DNA from: Luteimonas huabeiensis HB2
GTDB taxonomy: Bacteria; Pseudomonadota; Gammaproteobacteria; Xanthomonadales; Xanthomonadaceae
Assembly: GCF_000559025.1 (NCBI RefSeq)
Contig: NZ_JAAN01000052.1
Span: forward strand, 1-61,729
DNA length: 61,729 bases
Direction: 5' to 3'
Under the pieces are notes generated by a model. The model had not been told where the DNA came from and did no database searches. It saw only the letters and a list, made by a program, of their open reading frames with translations. A program made the position numbers and the translations under genes. This document shows, piece by piece, positions 17,639 to 26,064 of the stretch. Each line of letters begins with the position of its first letter. The stretch's first letter is position 1.

Positions 17639-18436
17639 ATGAGCTATCTGGGCATCGAACAGTCCGCCCACGGCGGACAACCGCAGGAGCTCTACCGCTT
17701 CTCCCAGGGCGCGCAGCGCTGGCTCTACACCTCGGGGCAGGCGGCGGTGGACTACCAGTCCGAGACCTACATGCCTGCGACGATCTCGCGCGGCGGCCTC
17801 GAGCAGAGCAACGAGCTCGCGCGGCTGGGGCTGGAGATCCGCATGCCGCGCGACCTGGCCGTGGCGAGTCTGTTTCTCGCCGCCCCGCCCGAGGGTGTCG
17901 TGAGCGTTACCCTCTACCGGCGCCATGTCGGCGACGCCGAGTTCATCACCTACTGGAAGGGGCGGATCACCGGCGCGCGGCTGGCAGGCAGTGAGGCCAC
18001 CCTCAAGTGCGAGCCCATCGCCTCGAGCCTGAAGCGGCCGGGCTTGCGCGCCCGCTACCAGCTGCTGTGCCGCCACGTGCTGTACTCCAGCGGATGCGGC
18101 GCGCTGAAGGACAGCTTCCGCGTGGACGGCACCGTAGCGGCGGTGAGCGGCGTGACCGTCCAGGTCGCCGCCGCCGCCAGCCGGCCGGACGGCTACTTCG
18201 TGGGCGGCATGCTCGCCACCACCGCCGGCGCGCGCATGATCGTCGGTCACGCCGGGATCGACCTCACCCTGGTCGCTCCCATGGTCGGCCTCACGGCGGG
18301 CGATGCGGTCCAGCTCTATGCCGGCTGCGACCACACCATGGCGCATTGCAAGGACAGGTTCGGCAACCTGGACAACTTCGGCGGCTTCCCCTTCATCCCG
18401 GTGAAGAACCCCTTCACCGGCGACGCCATCGTGTGA
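17639..18436 (+). CDS. DUF2163 / phage_BR0599 family tail protein
   Basis: 265 aa. The C-terminal signature AGCDHTMAHCKDRFGNLDNFGGFPFIP with paired cysteines is diagnostic of the BR0599/DUF2163 family. The RYQLLCRHVLYSSGCGALK segment with further cysteines also fits. These proteins form part of the tail-tip hub in GTA-like phages. It is followed by a small assembly protein and the large tip protein, the usual order. Confidence 0.85.
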   Translation: MSYLGIEQSAHGGQPQELYRFSQGAQRWLYTSGQAAVDYQSETYMPATISRGGLEQSNELARLGLEIRMPRDLAVASLFLAAPPEGVVSVTLYRRHVGDAEFITYWKGRITGARLAGSEATLKCEPIASSLKRPGLRARYQLLCRHVLYSSGCGALKDSFRVDGTVAAVSGVTVQVAAAASRPDGYFVGGMLATTAGARMIVGHAGIDLTLVAPMVGLTAGDAVQLYAGCDHTMAHCKDRFGNLDNFGGFPFIPVKNPFTGDAIV

Positions 18437-18445
18437 GGCTTTCCT

Positions 18446-18685
18446 ATGTGGCAGCAGATCATCATTTGGGTCGTCACCACGGTACTGTCGGCGCTGCTCG
18501 CGCCGCGCCCCAAGGTGCAGGACGCCCAGCCCGGCCAGATCGGCGACAAGGACGTGCCCATCGCCTCCCATGACGCCCCCATCCCGGTGCTGTTCGGTAC
18601 GCGGGTGATCTCCGGGCCCAACGTGGTCTGGTACGGCGACGTGCAGGTGCGGCCGATCCGCAAGTCCTCCGGGGGCAAGAAGTGA
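18446..18685 (+). CDS. Small tail assembly protein
   Basis: 79 aa with one N-terminal hydrophobic helix (WQQIIIWVVTTVLSALLAP) followed by KDVPIASHDAPIPVLFGTRVISGPNVVWYGDV. This latter segment resembles the N-terminal motif of tail-tip attachment proteins. It sits between DUF2163 and the tip protein and is probably an assembly cofactor of the tip complex. Confidence 0.6.
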   Translation: MWQQIIIWVVTTVLSALLAPRPKVQDAQPGQIGDKDVPIASHDAPIPVLFGTRVISGPNVVWYGDVQVRPIRKSSGGKK

Positions 18686-18951
18686 GCGTGATGGCGCGGC
18701 TGGAACATGCCCGTGCCCTGGGCTACTGCGCCCGCGGCATGCGTCGCTGGTTCGAGGGGCGCAGCCACACCTGGGCCGAGTTCGTGGAGCGAGGGGTCCC
18801 GGCCGATTGGCTGCGCGCCACGGGTGACGCGATGGCGATCCGCGTCGCCGAGGAAGCCGACAAGGCCCAAAGGGCCGCAGGACAGCACGAAGTGCTGGTC
18901 CCGAGCGCAGCGAGGGATGCGCGAAGCGCACAGAAGGAGCAGGCAGGATGA
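18682..18951 (+). CDS. Hypothetical tail-region protein
   Basis: 89 aa from the GTG at 18682 (overlapping the previous stop). An ATG at 18691 is an alternative. It has the motif MRRWFEGRSHTWAEFVERGVPADWLRATGDAMA followed by a charged tail. Similar short proteins occur at this point in related prophages. The role is unknown. Confidence 0.55.
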   Translation: MSVMARLEHARALGYCARGMRRWFEGRSHTWAEFVERGVPADWLRATGDAMAIRVAEEADKAQRAAGQHEVLVPSAARDARSAQKEQAG

Positions 18952-21149
18952 GCGGCGGCGGCAAAGGCAGTCAGGAGTACACGGTCGGCTATTGGTACGG
19001 CCTCGGCGCCCACCTCGCCCTGTGCCACGGCCCGCTGGACGCCATCACCGAGATCCGGGTGGGCGAGCGCGTCGCCTGGTCGGGCAACGTCACCGGCAAC
19101 ACCACGATCACCATCGACAACCCCAATCTCTTCGGCGGGGAGGAGCGCGAGGGCGGCGTGCAGGGGCCGGTGGACATCCTGATGGGCGGGCCGACCCAGG
19201 GACGGAACGCCTACCTGCAGGAGCGCCTCGGCGCCGACATCCCGGCCTTCCGCGGCGTGGTGTCGCTGATCCTGCGCCGGGTGTGGGTGGCGGCCATGAA
19301 CCCCTACATCAAGCCATGGTCGGTGCGCGCCAAGCGGGTGCCGAGGCAGTGGTACGCGGCCAAGGCCGAGATCTCCGGCGACGCCAACCCGGCCCACATC
19401 GTGCGCGAGTGCCTCACCAACGGCGAGTGGGGCATGGGTTACCCGACGAGTGACATCGACGATGCCAGCTTCATGGCGGCCGCCGACGCGCTCCATGCCG
19501 AGGGCTTCGGGCTGTCGCTGCTGTGGAACAAGGAAGAGACCATCGAGGACTTCATCCTGTCGGTGCTCCGGCACGTGGACGGGCTGCTCTACGTCCATCC
19601 GCGCACCGGGCTCTTCACCCTCAAGCTCGCGCGCGACGATTACACGCTCTCCAGCCTGCCGACCTTCGATCCGGGCAACATCCTGCGCATCGAGGAGTTC
19701 ACGCGGCCCTCCTGGGGCGAGATCACCAACCAGGTGACCGTCGTCTACCGCGACGGCGCCACGGACAAGGACGGCAGCGTCACGGTGCAGGACATCGCCG
19801 CCGTGCAGCTCAACGGCGGCGTGGTGGCGACCACGGTCAACTACCCCGGCATCAGCCGAGCGGAGCTGGCCAACCGGGTGGCCATGCGCGAGTTGAAGCA
19901 ACTCGTAAGCCCCCTCGCCAAATGCACCTTCGTCGCCAACCGCCAGGCCTCCGGCCTCAACATCGGCGACGTGGTGAAGCTCTCCTGGCCGCCCTACGGC
20001 ATCGACCAGATGGTGATGCGCGTCGCGCGCATCGCCTATGGGGAGCTGGCGAACGGGGCGGTGCGAGTGGAGTGCGTGCAGGACATCTTCGGCCTGCCGC
20101 AGTCGGTCTATTCGGCGCCGCCCCCCTCGGGCTGGACGGAGCCGACCAGCCTGCCGGCGCCGTGCCCCCACCAGACCCTGTTCGAGGTGCCGTACTGGTC
20201 GGTGGTCAAGGACTTCACCGGCGAGTCCCAGAGCCTGCTCGGCGACATCGACGATCTCGACGGCCTGGTGGCAGCCTGCGGTTCGCGCCCCTCGTCGGAC
20301 GCCTTCGGCTTCAAGGCACTGGCCCGCGTCAGCGGCAGTTTCACCGAGAAGGGCTTCGGCATCTTCACGCCCACGGCGGTTCTCACCGCAATGCTGCCGC
20401 AGTCGGCCGCGCAGGTGAGCGTGGGGCTGACCTCCGGCATCGACCTCGAGGAGGTGACTGCCGGAGGACTCACGGTGATCGACGGCGAATGGCTCAAGGT
20501 GGTGTCGCTCAACCTCGCGACCCAGACCGTCACCTTGGAGCGCGGGATGCTCGATACGGTGCCGGCGAGCCACCCCGCAGGCAGCCGCATCTGGTTCGTC
20601 GACGGCTTCCGCCACTACCTCACGCCCGAGTACGTCGCCGGCGAGACGGTGCGCGTGAAGTTCCTCACCCGCACGGCACGCGGCACGCTGCCCGAGGCGG
20701 CGGCAACGGAGATGAGCCTGCCACTCGACAAGCGCTTCATCCGTCCGTACTGCCCCGGCAACGCCCAGATCAACGGCAAGCGCTATCCGACGGTCGTGGC
20801 CGGCGAGATCAACGTAAGCTGGGCCACGCGCAACCGCCAGTCCCAGACCGCCTACCTCGTCCTGCAGACCGAGGGGGCGATCACGCCGGAGGCGGGCCAG
20901 ACCACAACCGTGCGCTTCTACAACGAGAATGGGCAGCTCGCGCGCACGGTGAGCGGCATCACGGGTAACGGTACCACCTGGCCGCTGGCGCAGGAGCTCG
21001 CCGACTCCGGCCTCGGGCGCGTCAACGCGCACGTCAAGGTGGAGATCGAGGCGAGCCGCGACGGCCACGTGTCCTGGCAGAAACACGTCATCGAATTCGA
21101 CCGTACCGGCTACGGCCTGCGTTACGGCGACTACTACGGAGGTGTCTGA
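18948..21149 (+). CDS. Tail tip / host-specificity protein (gpJ-like)
   Basis: 733 aa, overlapping the preceding gene by four bases. The N-terminus (GSQEYTVGYWYGLGAHLALCHGPLDAITEI...IRVGERVAWSG) and the following PYIKPWSVRAKRVPRQWY are typical of the phage-tail_3-type tip proteins. A long beta-rich C-terminal half includes fibronectin-like strands. It forms the baseplate hub and probably contacts the receptor, so it is a candidate determinant of host range. Confidence 0.8.
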   Translation: MSGGGKGSQEYTVGYWYGLGAHLALCHGPLDAITEIRVGERVAWSGNVTGNTTITIDNPNLFGGEEREGGVQGPVDILMGGPTQGRNAYLQERLGADIPAFRGVVSLILRRVWVAAMNPYIKPWSVRAKRVPRQWYAAKAEISGDANPAHIVRECLTNGEWGMGYPTSDIDDASFMAAADALHAEGFGLSLLWNKEETIEDFILSVLRHVDGLLYVHPRTGLFTLKLARDDYTLSSLPTFDPGNILRIEEFTRPSWGEITNQVTVVYRDGATDKDGSVTVQDIAAVQLNGGVVATTVNYPGISRAELANRVAMRELKQLVSPLAKCTFVANRQASGLNIGDVVKLSWPPYGIDQMVMRVARIAYGELANGAVRVECVQDIFGLPQSVYSAPPPSGWTEPTSLPAPCPHQTLFEVPYWSVVKDFTGESQSLLGDIDDLDGLVAACGSRPSSDAFGFKALARVSGSFTEKGFGIFTPTAVLTAMLPQSAAQVSVGLTSGIDLEEVTAGGLTVIDGEWLKVVSLNLATQTVTLERGMLDTVPASHPAGSRIWFVDGFRHYLTPEYVAGETVRVKFLTRTARGTLPEAAATEMSLPLDKRFIRPYCPGNAQINGKRYPTVVAGEINVSWATRNRQSQTAYLVLQTEGAITPEAGQTTTVRFYNENGQLARTVSGITGNGTTWPLAQELADSGLGRVNAHVKVEIEASRDGHVSWQKHVIEFDRTGYGLRYGDYYGGV

Positions 21150-21499
21150 TGGCCTTGAATGACCCGAACCTCGGCCTCGCCTACGGCTGGGCCCAGGGCG
21201 AACACAATTGGAACGGCGGCATGGACGCCAACCTGAAGCGGCTCGGCGCCGTGGTGGGCCTGTCGGTCAAGGACCGCGATCTCGCCACCCCACCCGCGAC
21301 ACCCGTGGACGGCGATCGCTACATCGTCCCGGCAACCGCCACCGGCGCCTGGGCTGGTCGCACCGACCAGATCGCGGTGCGCATCGCCGGTGCATGGGAG
21401 TACCACGCCCCCAAGATCGGCTGGACCTGCTTCGTCGAGGACGAGGGCGTGCTCTCCGTCTACAAAGCGACCGGCTGGAGCCCCGGCATCGCCGTCTGA
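21149..21499 (+). CDS. DUF2793-type tail fibre domain protein
   Basis: 116 aa, ATG overlapping the tip protein stop. It contains the DUF2793 pattern (LTPPATPVDGDRYIVP-like: LATPPATPVDGDRYIVPATA, GAWAG, then GWTCFVEDEGVLSVYKATGW). This domain is found in distal fibres of many tailed phages. It is stand-alone here and probably a short fibre or tip accessory. Confidence 0.75.
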   Translation: MALNDPNLGLAYGWAQGEHNWNGGMDANLKRLGAVVGLSVKDRDLATPPATPVDGDRYIVPATATGAWAGRTDQIAVRIAGAWEYHAPKIGWTCFVEDEGVLSVYKATGWSPGIAV

Positions 21500-21524
21500 T
21501 CGCATTCTCTTTACTGCATCCACC

Positions 21525-21559
21525 GAACCCGCCGCCCGGCGGGTTCTTCGTTTCTGGAG
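21525..21559 (+). terminator. Hairpin with T-rich trail and ribosome site before the lysis genes
   Basis: A perfect 9-bp stem, GAACCCGCC (21525-21533) and GGCGGGTTC (21538-21546), closes a GCCC loop. TTCGTTTCTGGAG follows, whose last bases are the ribosome site of the next gene. It separates structural from lysis genes. The stem, trail and ribosome site match those in front of the capsid gene (6773-6805). Confidence 0.6.
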
Positions 21560-21566
21560 ACCAGCA

Positions 21567-21857
21567 ATGAGCCCACCCACTCTGCAAGACGGCATGGTCG
21601 TCATGCCGCGCGACGAGTTCGAGGAGCTGCTCGCACGCGCGGCCGAGCGCGGCGCGAGGCGCGCCTTGGCCGACGTCGGCCTCGACGGCGAGGACGCCGC
21701 CCACGACATCCGCGAGCTGCGCGGCCTGCTCGAAGCCTTCAACGCCGCCAAGCACACCGCCTGGCAGACCGTGATCCGGCTCGTCACCACTGGCTTCCTC
21801 CTGGCGCTGGTCGCGGGCGCCGTCATCAAGCTCAAGGTGTTCGGAGGTGGCCAATGA
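21567..21857 (+). CDS. Small membrane protein, DUF6127-like, lysis region
   Basis: 96 aa from the ATG at 21567, behind the hairpin and TGGAG site. A charged, helical N-terminal part (DEFEELLARAAERGARRAL) precedes one C-terminal membrane span (IRLVTTGFLLALVAGAVI). It resembles DUF6127 proteins encoded with holins and may be a holin partner or regulator. It overlaps the next gene by four bases. Confidence 0.6.
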   Translation: MSPPTLQDGMVVMPRDEFEELLARAAERGARRALADVGLDGEDAAHDIRELRGLLEAFNAAKHTAWQTVIRLVTTGFLLALVAGAVIKLKVFGGGQ

Positions 21858-22330
21858 TCGAGACCCTGCTCGGCGGCCTCCTGGGCGGAGCCTTCCGTCT
21901 GGCACCGGAGATCCTGAAGTGGCTGGACCGCAAGGGCGAGCGCAGCCACGAACTGGCGATGCAGGACAAGGCGCTTGAGTTCGAGAAGCTGCGCGGCGCC
22001 CAGCGCATGGCCGAGATCGGTGCCGGGGCCGATGCCGCGTGGAACACCGGCGCCATCGAGGCCCTGCGGGAGTCGATCGCTGCCCAAGGTCAGCGGTCCC
22101 GGGTCCGATGGGCCGATGCGCTGTCGGTCAGCGTGCGCCCGGTGATCACCTACTGGTTCATGGCGCTGTATTGCGCGGCCAAGACGGCGGCGTTCGTGGC
22201 TGCCATCAACGGCGGCAGCGACTGGGGCGCCGCGGTCCTGCACGCCTGGACCGAGGCCGACCAGGCCCTGTGGGCCGGGGTGCTGAACTTCTGGTTCCTT
22301 GGTCGCGTGTTTGACCGGGTGCGGCCGTGA
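21854..22330 (+). CDS. Holin-like membrane protein
   Basis: 158 aa. It has a glycine-rich hydrophobic N-terminus (LLGGLLGGAFRLAPEIL), a charged middle, and two hydrophobic segments (VRPVITYWFMALYCAAKTAAFVAA and LWAGVLNFWFLGRVF). This matches the multi-span holin class found before GH24 endolysins in these phages. It overlaps the lysozyme start, consistent with a lysis cassette. Confidence 0.65.
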   Translation: MIETLLGGLLGGAFRLAPEILKWLDRKGERSHELAMQDKALEFEKLRGAQRMAEIGAGADAAWNTGAIEALRESIAAQGQRSRVRWADALSVSVRPVITYWFMALYCAAKTAAFVAAINGGSDWGAAVLHAWTEADQALWAGVLNFWFLGRVFDRVRP

Positions 22331-22788
22331 TCGCGGTTCCGCAAGCGGCTATCGATCTGGCCAAGCGCTTCGAAGGCTTTCACCGCGTTCCAAAGCACGA
22401 TCCCAACCGGGCCTATCCGTACATCTGCCCGGCCGGCTATCCGACGATCGGCTACGGGCATCTGTGCGATCCGAAGCACCCGCCGATCACGGAGGTCGAG
22501 GCCGAGGCCTACCTCGCCCAGGATCTGAGGGTGGCGCTCGCCGCCACGCTGCGCTACTGCCCTGTGCTGGCCGCGGAGTCGGAGGGGAGGCTGATCGCGA
22601 TAACCGACTTCGCCTTCAACTTGGGAGCGGGCCGTCTGCAAACGTCGACCCTACGCCGTCGGGTCAACCAGCGGGATTGGTCAGCCGCCGCCGCTGAACT
22701 TCGCCGGTGGGTGTACGGCGGTGGGAGGGTGTTGCCAGGACTTGTTGCTCGACGGGAAGCCGAGGCGCGTCTTCTCGTGCACGGGTAA
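22327..22788 (+). CDS. Endolysin, GH24 lysozyme
   Basis: 153 aa from the GTG at 22327. T4-lysozyme-type motifs are present: FEGF with catalytic Glu16, then GYPTIGYGH with Thr40, and the conserved AITDFAFNLGAG and LPGLVARREAEARL segments. It cuts the glycan backbone of peptidoglycan. There is no signal peptide, so export depends on the holin. This is the last gene of the late operon. Confidence 0.93.
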   Translation: MIAVPQAAIDLAKRFEGFHRVPKHDPNRAYPYICPAGYPTIGYGHLCDPKHPPITEVEAEAYLAQDLRVALAATLRYCPVLAAESEGRLIAITDFAFNLGAGRLQTSTLRRRVNQRDWSAAAAELRRWVYGGGRVLPGLVARREAEARLLVHG

Positions 22789-22811
22789 CAGATCCGGGAG
22801 CATGGCCGTGT

Positions 22812-22826
22812 ATGCACTACGTGCAT
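22812..22826. promoter_or_regulatory. Palindrome upstream of the XRE gene, possible operator
   Basis: ATGCAC and GTGCAT flank a TAC spacer, a perfect 6-bp inverted repeat just before the XRE-type gene. A TATGCT box at about 22840 could serve as a -10. It is a candidate autoregulatory site, inferred from position only. Confidence 0.4.
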
Positions 22827-22830
22827 TGGC

Positions 22831-23205
22831 ATGATAGATTATGCTCTTAACGCATCAACGGCTAAGGCAATGGCGATCACCAGCGTTGGAGAACTGGTCA
22901 GAGCTGCTCGCAACGGGCGCAGCCAGAAGGAGTTCGCTGCCTTCCTGGGCGTGAAACAGTCCTCCGTGAGCCGCTACGAGAGCGGGAAGGCAAGCCCGCC
23001 GATCCGAGTGATCGAGCAATGCATGCAGCTGGTGCATGCGGCAAAGGCGGAAGACGCCCCCACCGCCGACCAACTGGCAGAACGCATTCGCGCCGCCCTG
23101 GCGGACCCCGACCTGCGGCAGGCGCGCTTGGCGCTATCTCGGTTGGTGGATGCCTTTGTGTCCGAACACGCGCAGACTCGCGTTACGCGTGCTGCGCCTC
23201 AATGA
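22831..23205 (+). CDS. XRE-family transcriptional regulator
   Basis: 124 aa, or 111 aa if translation starts at the ATG at 22870. The later start is compatible with the -10-like box lying inside the longer version. The helix-turn-helix (RSQKEFAAFLGVKQSSVSRYESGKASPP) is clear, followed by a helical C-terminal domain. It begins the accessory region and lies 15 bases before the DUF5131 gene, which it may control. Confidence 0.8.
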   Translation: MIDYALNASTAKAMAITSVGELVRAARNGRSQKEFAAFLGVKQSSVSRYESGKASPPIRVIEQCMQLVHAAKAEDAPTADQLAERIRAALADPDLRQARLALSRLVDAFVSEHAQTRVTRAAPQ

Positions 23206-23220
23206 TCACTGGAGGCTGAC

Positions 23221-23967
23221 GTGGCGACTCAATCGACCATCGAGTGGACTGAGCAGACGTGGAACCCGACCACCGGTTGCACCAAGGTTTCACCGGGGTG
23301 CAAGAACTGCTACGCGGAAGTGATGGCGCGCAGGCTCCACGCCATGGGCGCGCCCGGCTACGAGAACGGGTTCAAGCTCACGTTGCATGAGAGCCGGCTC
23401 GAACAGCCACTGCTGCGCAAAAAGCCGACAACGTACTTCGTCAACAGCATGAGCGATCTGTTCCACGAGGCCGTTCCGGACGCCTTCCTGGATCGTGTGT
23501 TCTCGATCATCGAGCGCACCCCTCACCACACGTACCAGATCCTCACCAAGCGCGCGGAACGGTTACCGGAGTACTTTGCTCGCCGTGCCTGCCCGAGAAA
23601 TGTTTGGCTTGGAGTGTCGGTCGAAGACAAGAAGTACGGCGTTCCGCGCATCGCACACCTGCGCAAGGTAGATGCGCATATTCGATTCTTGTCCGTCGAG
23701 CCGCTGCTGGAAGACCTCGGGCGGATTGACCTGCGCGACATTCACTGGGTCATCGTCGGTGGCGAGTCCGGGCACAAAGCCCGGCCAATGCGAGAAGAAT
23801 GGGTGGCGAACCTACAGGCCCAGGCCGAGGCCGCTGGTGCGGCATTCTTTTTCAAGCAATGGGGCGGCTGGGGTGCCGACGGTGTCAAGCGCCACAAGAA
23901 GGCGAACGGCCGCATCTTCCGGGGCCGCACGTGGGACGAGTACCCGGAAGCGATGACTTGCGCTTAG
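23221..23967 (+). CDS. DUF5131 / phage Gp37-Gp68 family (three-Cys-motif) protein
   Basis: 248 aa from a GTG behind GGAGG. The N-terminus has TTGCTKVSPGCKNCYAE with cysteines 20, 27 and 30, the three-Cys motif for which the partner protein TcmP is named. Conserved VNSMSDLFHE, ILTKRAERL, WLGVSVED, RFLSVEPLL and VIVGGESG segments follow, so the gene is intact. The biochemical role is unknown; the cysteine motif suggests a metal or iron-sulfur site. Its TAG stop lies within the four-base target site of the adjacent IS. Its usual partner tcmP is on the far side of that IS, convergent. Confidence 0.85.
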   Translation: MATQSTIEWTEQTWNPTTGCTKVSPGCKNCYAEVMARRLHAMGAPGYENGFKLTLHESRLEQPLLRKKPTTYFVNSMSDLFHEAVPDAFLDRVFSIIERTPHHTYQILTKRAERLPEYFARRACPRNVWLGVSVEDKKYGVPRIAHLRKVDAHIRFLSVEPLLEDLGRIDLRDIHWVIVGGESGHKARPMREEWVANLQAQAEAAGAAFFFKQWGGWGADGVKRHKKANGRIFRGRTWDEYPEAMTCA

Positions 23968-25124
23968 GGAAGGTCTGAACAACCCGCTCTGCCGCCCGGA
24001 TTGCGGCATCGTGGCGCCGGCCTGGCGTCGCTTTCGAGCCGGATTTCGCCCGTGCAGGGCGGTTTTTGGCGGGTTTCCCCGCCTTACGGACGCACTGCTC
24101 CCGTCGTCGGCAACAAACGCCGGCGCGCCATCCACAGGTTCGACAGCGCGAACAGCGTCAGCACCTGCGCCGCGTTCTTCGCCAGGCCGCGGTAGCGCAC
24201 CTTCGTGTAGCCGAACTGCCGCTTGATCACCCGGAACGGGTGCTCCACCTTCGCCCGCAGACTGGCCTTGTAGCGCTCCCACCGCTCGGCGTAGCGCCGC
24301 TCGCGCTCGTTCTTCATCGCACGCAGCTTCGACGGCTTCTCCGCGATCAGGAATCCGGCGTCCACGTCCTGCAGCTCCTCGCGCTTCTCGGCACCCGTGT
24401 AGCCGCTGTCGCCGCACACCGTGTCTTCCCGGCCGTGCAGCAGCTTGTACACCTGCGTCACGTCGGCCACGTTCGCCGCCGTGCATTCCACGTGGTGCAC
24501 CAGACCGGACGCGTCATCCACGCCGATGTGCGCCTTCATCCCGAAGAACCACTGGTTGCCCTTCTTGGTCTGGTGCATCGCCGGATCGCGCTCGCCCGCC
24601 TTGTTCTTGGTCGAGCTCGGCGCACTGATGATCGTGGCATCCACGATCGTGCCACTGCGCAGGCTCAGGCCCTTGCGCTGAAGATGGGCGTTGACCTGCT
24701 CGAAGAGCTTCTCGGCCAGCCCGTGCGTCTCCAACAGCCGGCGGAAGTTGAGGATCGTCGTCTCGTCCGGGATGTCGGCAAGCCCGCCCAACTGCGCGAA
24801 GCGGCGCATCACCGGCGTGTCGTACAAGGCTTCTTCCATCGCCGGGTCGCTGAGCGCATACCACTGCTGCAGGAAGTGGATGCGCAGCATCGTCGCCAAC
24901 GGATAGGGCTGGCGACCGGGACGGCCCATCTTCGGGTAGTGCGGCTCGATCAGACCCAGCAGCGCCTGCCACACCACCTGCTCCATCTCCGCCAAAAACA
25001 CCTCGCGCCGCGTGCGCTTGCAGCTCCCCAGACCCTCGGCATCACCGAACGACAGCTGCATCGCACTCACCCCGATCACGGTGAGGCATTGTCGCGCAAT
25101 CGGGCGGAGTTGTTCAGACCTTCC
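23968..25124. mobile_element. Intact IS5-family insertion sequence (1157 bp)
   Basis: Perfect 16-bp terminal inverted repeats: GGAAGGTCTGAACAAC at the left end, its complement at the right. A 4-bp direct repeat TTAG flanks it (23964-23967 and 25125-25128), matching the CTAA/TTAG (YTAR) target preference of the IS5 group. A single leftward transposase gene fills it. It has inserted exactly where the stop codons of the DUF5131 gene (TAG) and tcmP (TAA on the other strand) would overlap. Both stop codons were regenerated by the target duplication. Confidence 0.93.
24084..25061 (-). CDS. IS5-family transposase
   Basis: 325 aa from the ATG at 25061 (MQLSFGD start, usual for the family). A GTG at 25079 is also in frame. 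DDE-type signatures are visible: the DATIISAPSSTKN segment (first Asp), CGDSGYTGAEKRE (second Asp), and the YREK-like VEHPFRVIKRQFG region (Glu). There is no frameshift or internal stop, so the element may still be active. Confidence 0.93.
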   Translation of the reverse strand: MQLSFGDAEGLGSCKRTRREVFLAEMEQVVWQALLGLIEPHYPKMGRPGRQPYPLATMLRIHFLQQWYALSDPAMEEALYDTPVMRRFAQLGGLADIPDETTILNFRRLLETHGLAEKLFEQVNAHLQRKGLSLRSGTIVDATIISAPSSTKNKAGERDPAMHQTKKGNQWFFGMKAHIGVDDASGLVHHVECTAANVADVTQVYKLLHGREDTVCGDSGYTGAEKREELQDVDAGFLIAEKPSKLRAMKNERERRYAERWERYKASLRAKVEHPFRVIKRQFGYTKVRYRGLAKNAAQVLTLFALSNLWMARRRLLPTTGAVRP

Positions 25125-25970
25125 TTAGAAGTCGAACTTACCCTGGCCTTCCACATTGGACGCGGTTGCCCAGAACTTGTGTGCGAGCTCGTGTTTCGCT
25201 GCTAGCAACAACCAATATAGAGGCTGATTCTTCCCGCCCTTGAGCAGCCTCATCTCGGTGGATGGCCACACCCCGAGGTCTGCGACCTTTCCTCGCCAAT
25301 ACTGGAGGACCTGCTGCCGCAATGCTTGCTGCGATTGGCCTCGGGCCACCTTGTCCCGCCATCCCGGCGCAAAGGAATCGAAGGCAGATTCATCGGCAAT
25401 CGCGTAGGAAACCGCATTCCGCTGCAAGTCCATTTGACTGACGTGAATCAGCATGTCGATTCGCTTCAGGCTGGCTAACGCGACGATGATGTCGAAGCTC
25501 AGGTTGGCCAGGTCAAACGGATCAAGGAAAGCCAGATTCAGAGCATGGGTGGTGTTAGGCTGCGTGACGATTTCTTTCACAGCTTGCGCGGCAGCCCCAT
25601 CAATTTCAATGACCGGTGCATTCAACCGTCGCAGTCGTTCGGCGGCCGCCCGCCGCCGTTGTGCATCGAGGTCGGCAATGTAGATCTGCGTGAAGGGTGC
25701 TCCGCCTTCACAGCTTTTCTTCCACGCGGCAACAACGCCACCGTCAATCCACTCCCCAGTCTCCCTGACCTGGCACCTGCCTGGCCCGCAGAAGAGGTCG
25801 ATATACGTAGCGCCCCCGTTTTTAGTGCCCCCCTTTCGATCACCGATGTACTTTGCTCGCGCAGCGCGGGAGATATCGATGTACCGGCAAAGGTAGTCAT
25901 GCTTCTCTTTGGCCCAGCTGCCCACCTCCTCAGCCGGCATCCCGTCGTCACCTTCGATCAACTTTCCCAT
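25125..25970 (-). CDS. tcmP: Three-Cys-motif partner protein TcmP
   Basis: 281 aa. Characteristic features are the N-terminal WAKEKHDYLCRYIDIS, ATYIDLFCGPGRCQV, a long central helical region, and LNLAFLDPFDLANLSFDIIVALASL. TcmP proteins accompany the DUF5131 three-Cys protein, here encoded across the IS on the other strand. The sequence has a methyltransferase-like glycine-rich start, but the reaction is unknown. It lies 94 bases downstream of the PLD gene on the same strand, so it may be co-transcribed with the defence operon. Its TAA stop is part of the IS target duplication. Confidence 0.85.
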   Translation of the reverse strand: MGKLIEGDDGMPAEEVGSWAKEKHDYLCRYIDISRAARAKYIGDRKGGTKNGGATYIDLFCGPGRCQVRETGEWIDGGVVAAWKKSCEGGAPFTQIYIADLDAQRRRAAAERLRRLNAPVIEIDGAAAQAVKEIVTQPNTTHALNLAFLDPFDLANLSFDIIVALASLKRIDMLIHVSQMDLQRNAVSYAIADESAFDSFAPGWRDKVARGQSQQALRQQVLQYWRGKVADLGVWPSTEMRLLKGGKNQPLYWLLLAAKHELAHKFWATASNVEGQGKFDF

Positions 25971-26064
25971 TGATGATCACCTCGTCCCCTCTGGTTCTTC
26001 GATCTGGACCTGCTCTTACGGTGTCGGTCGATCTACGGTCTTGGGCCTGCTGGCTGCAGGGGCA

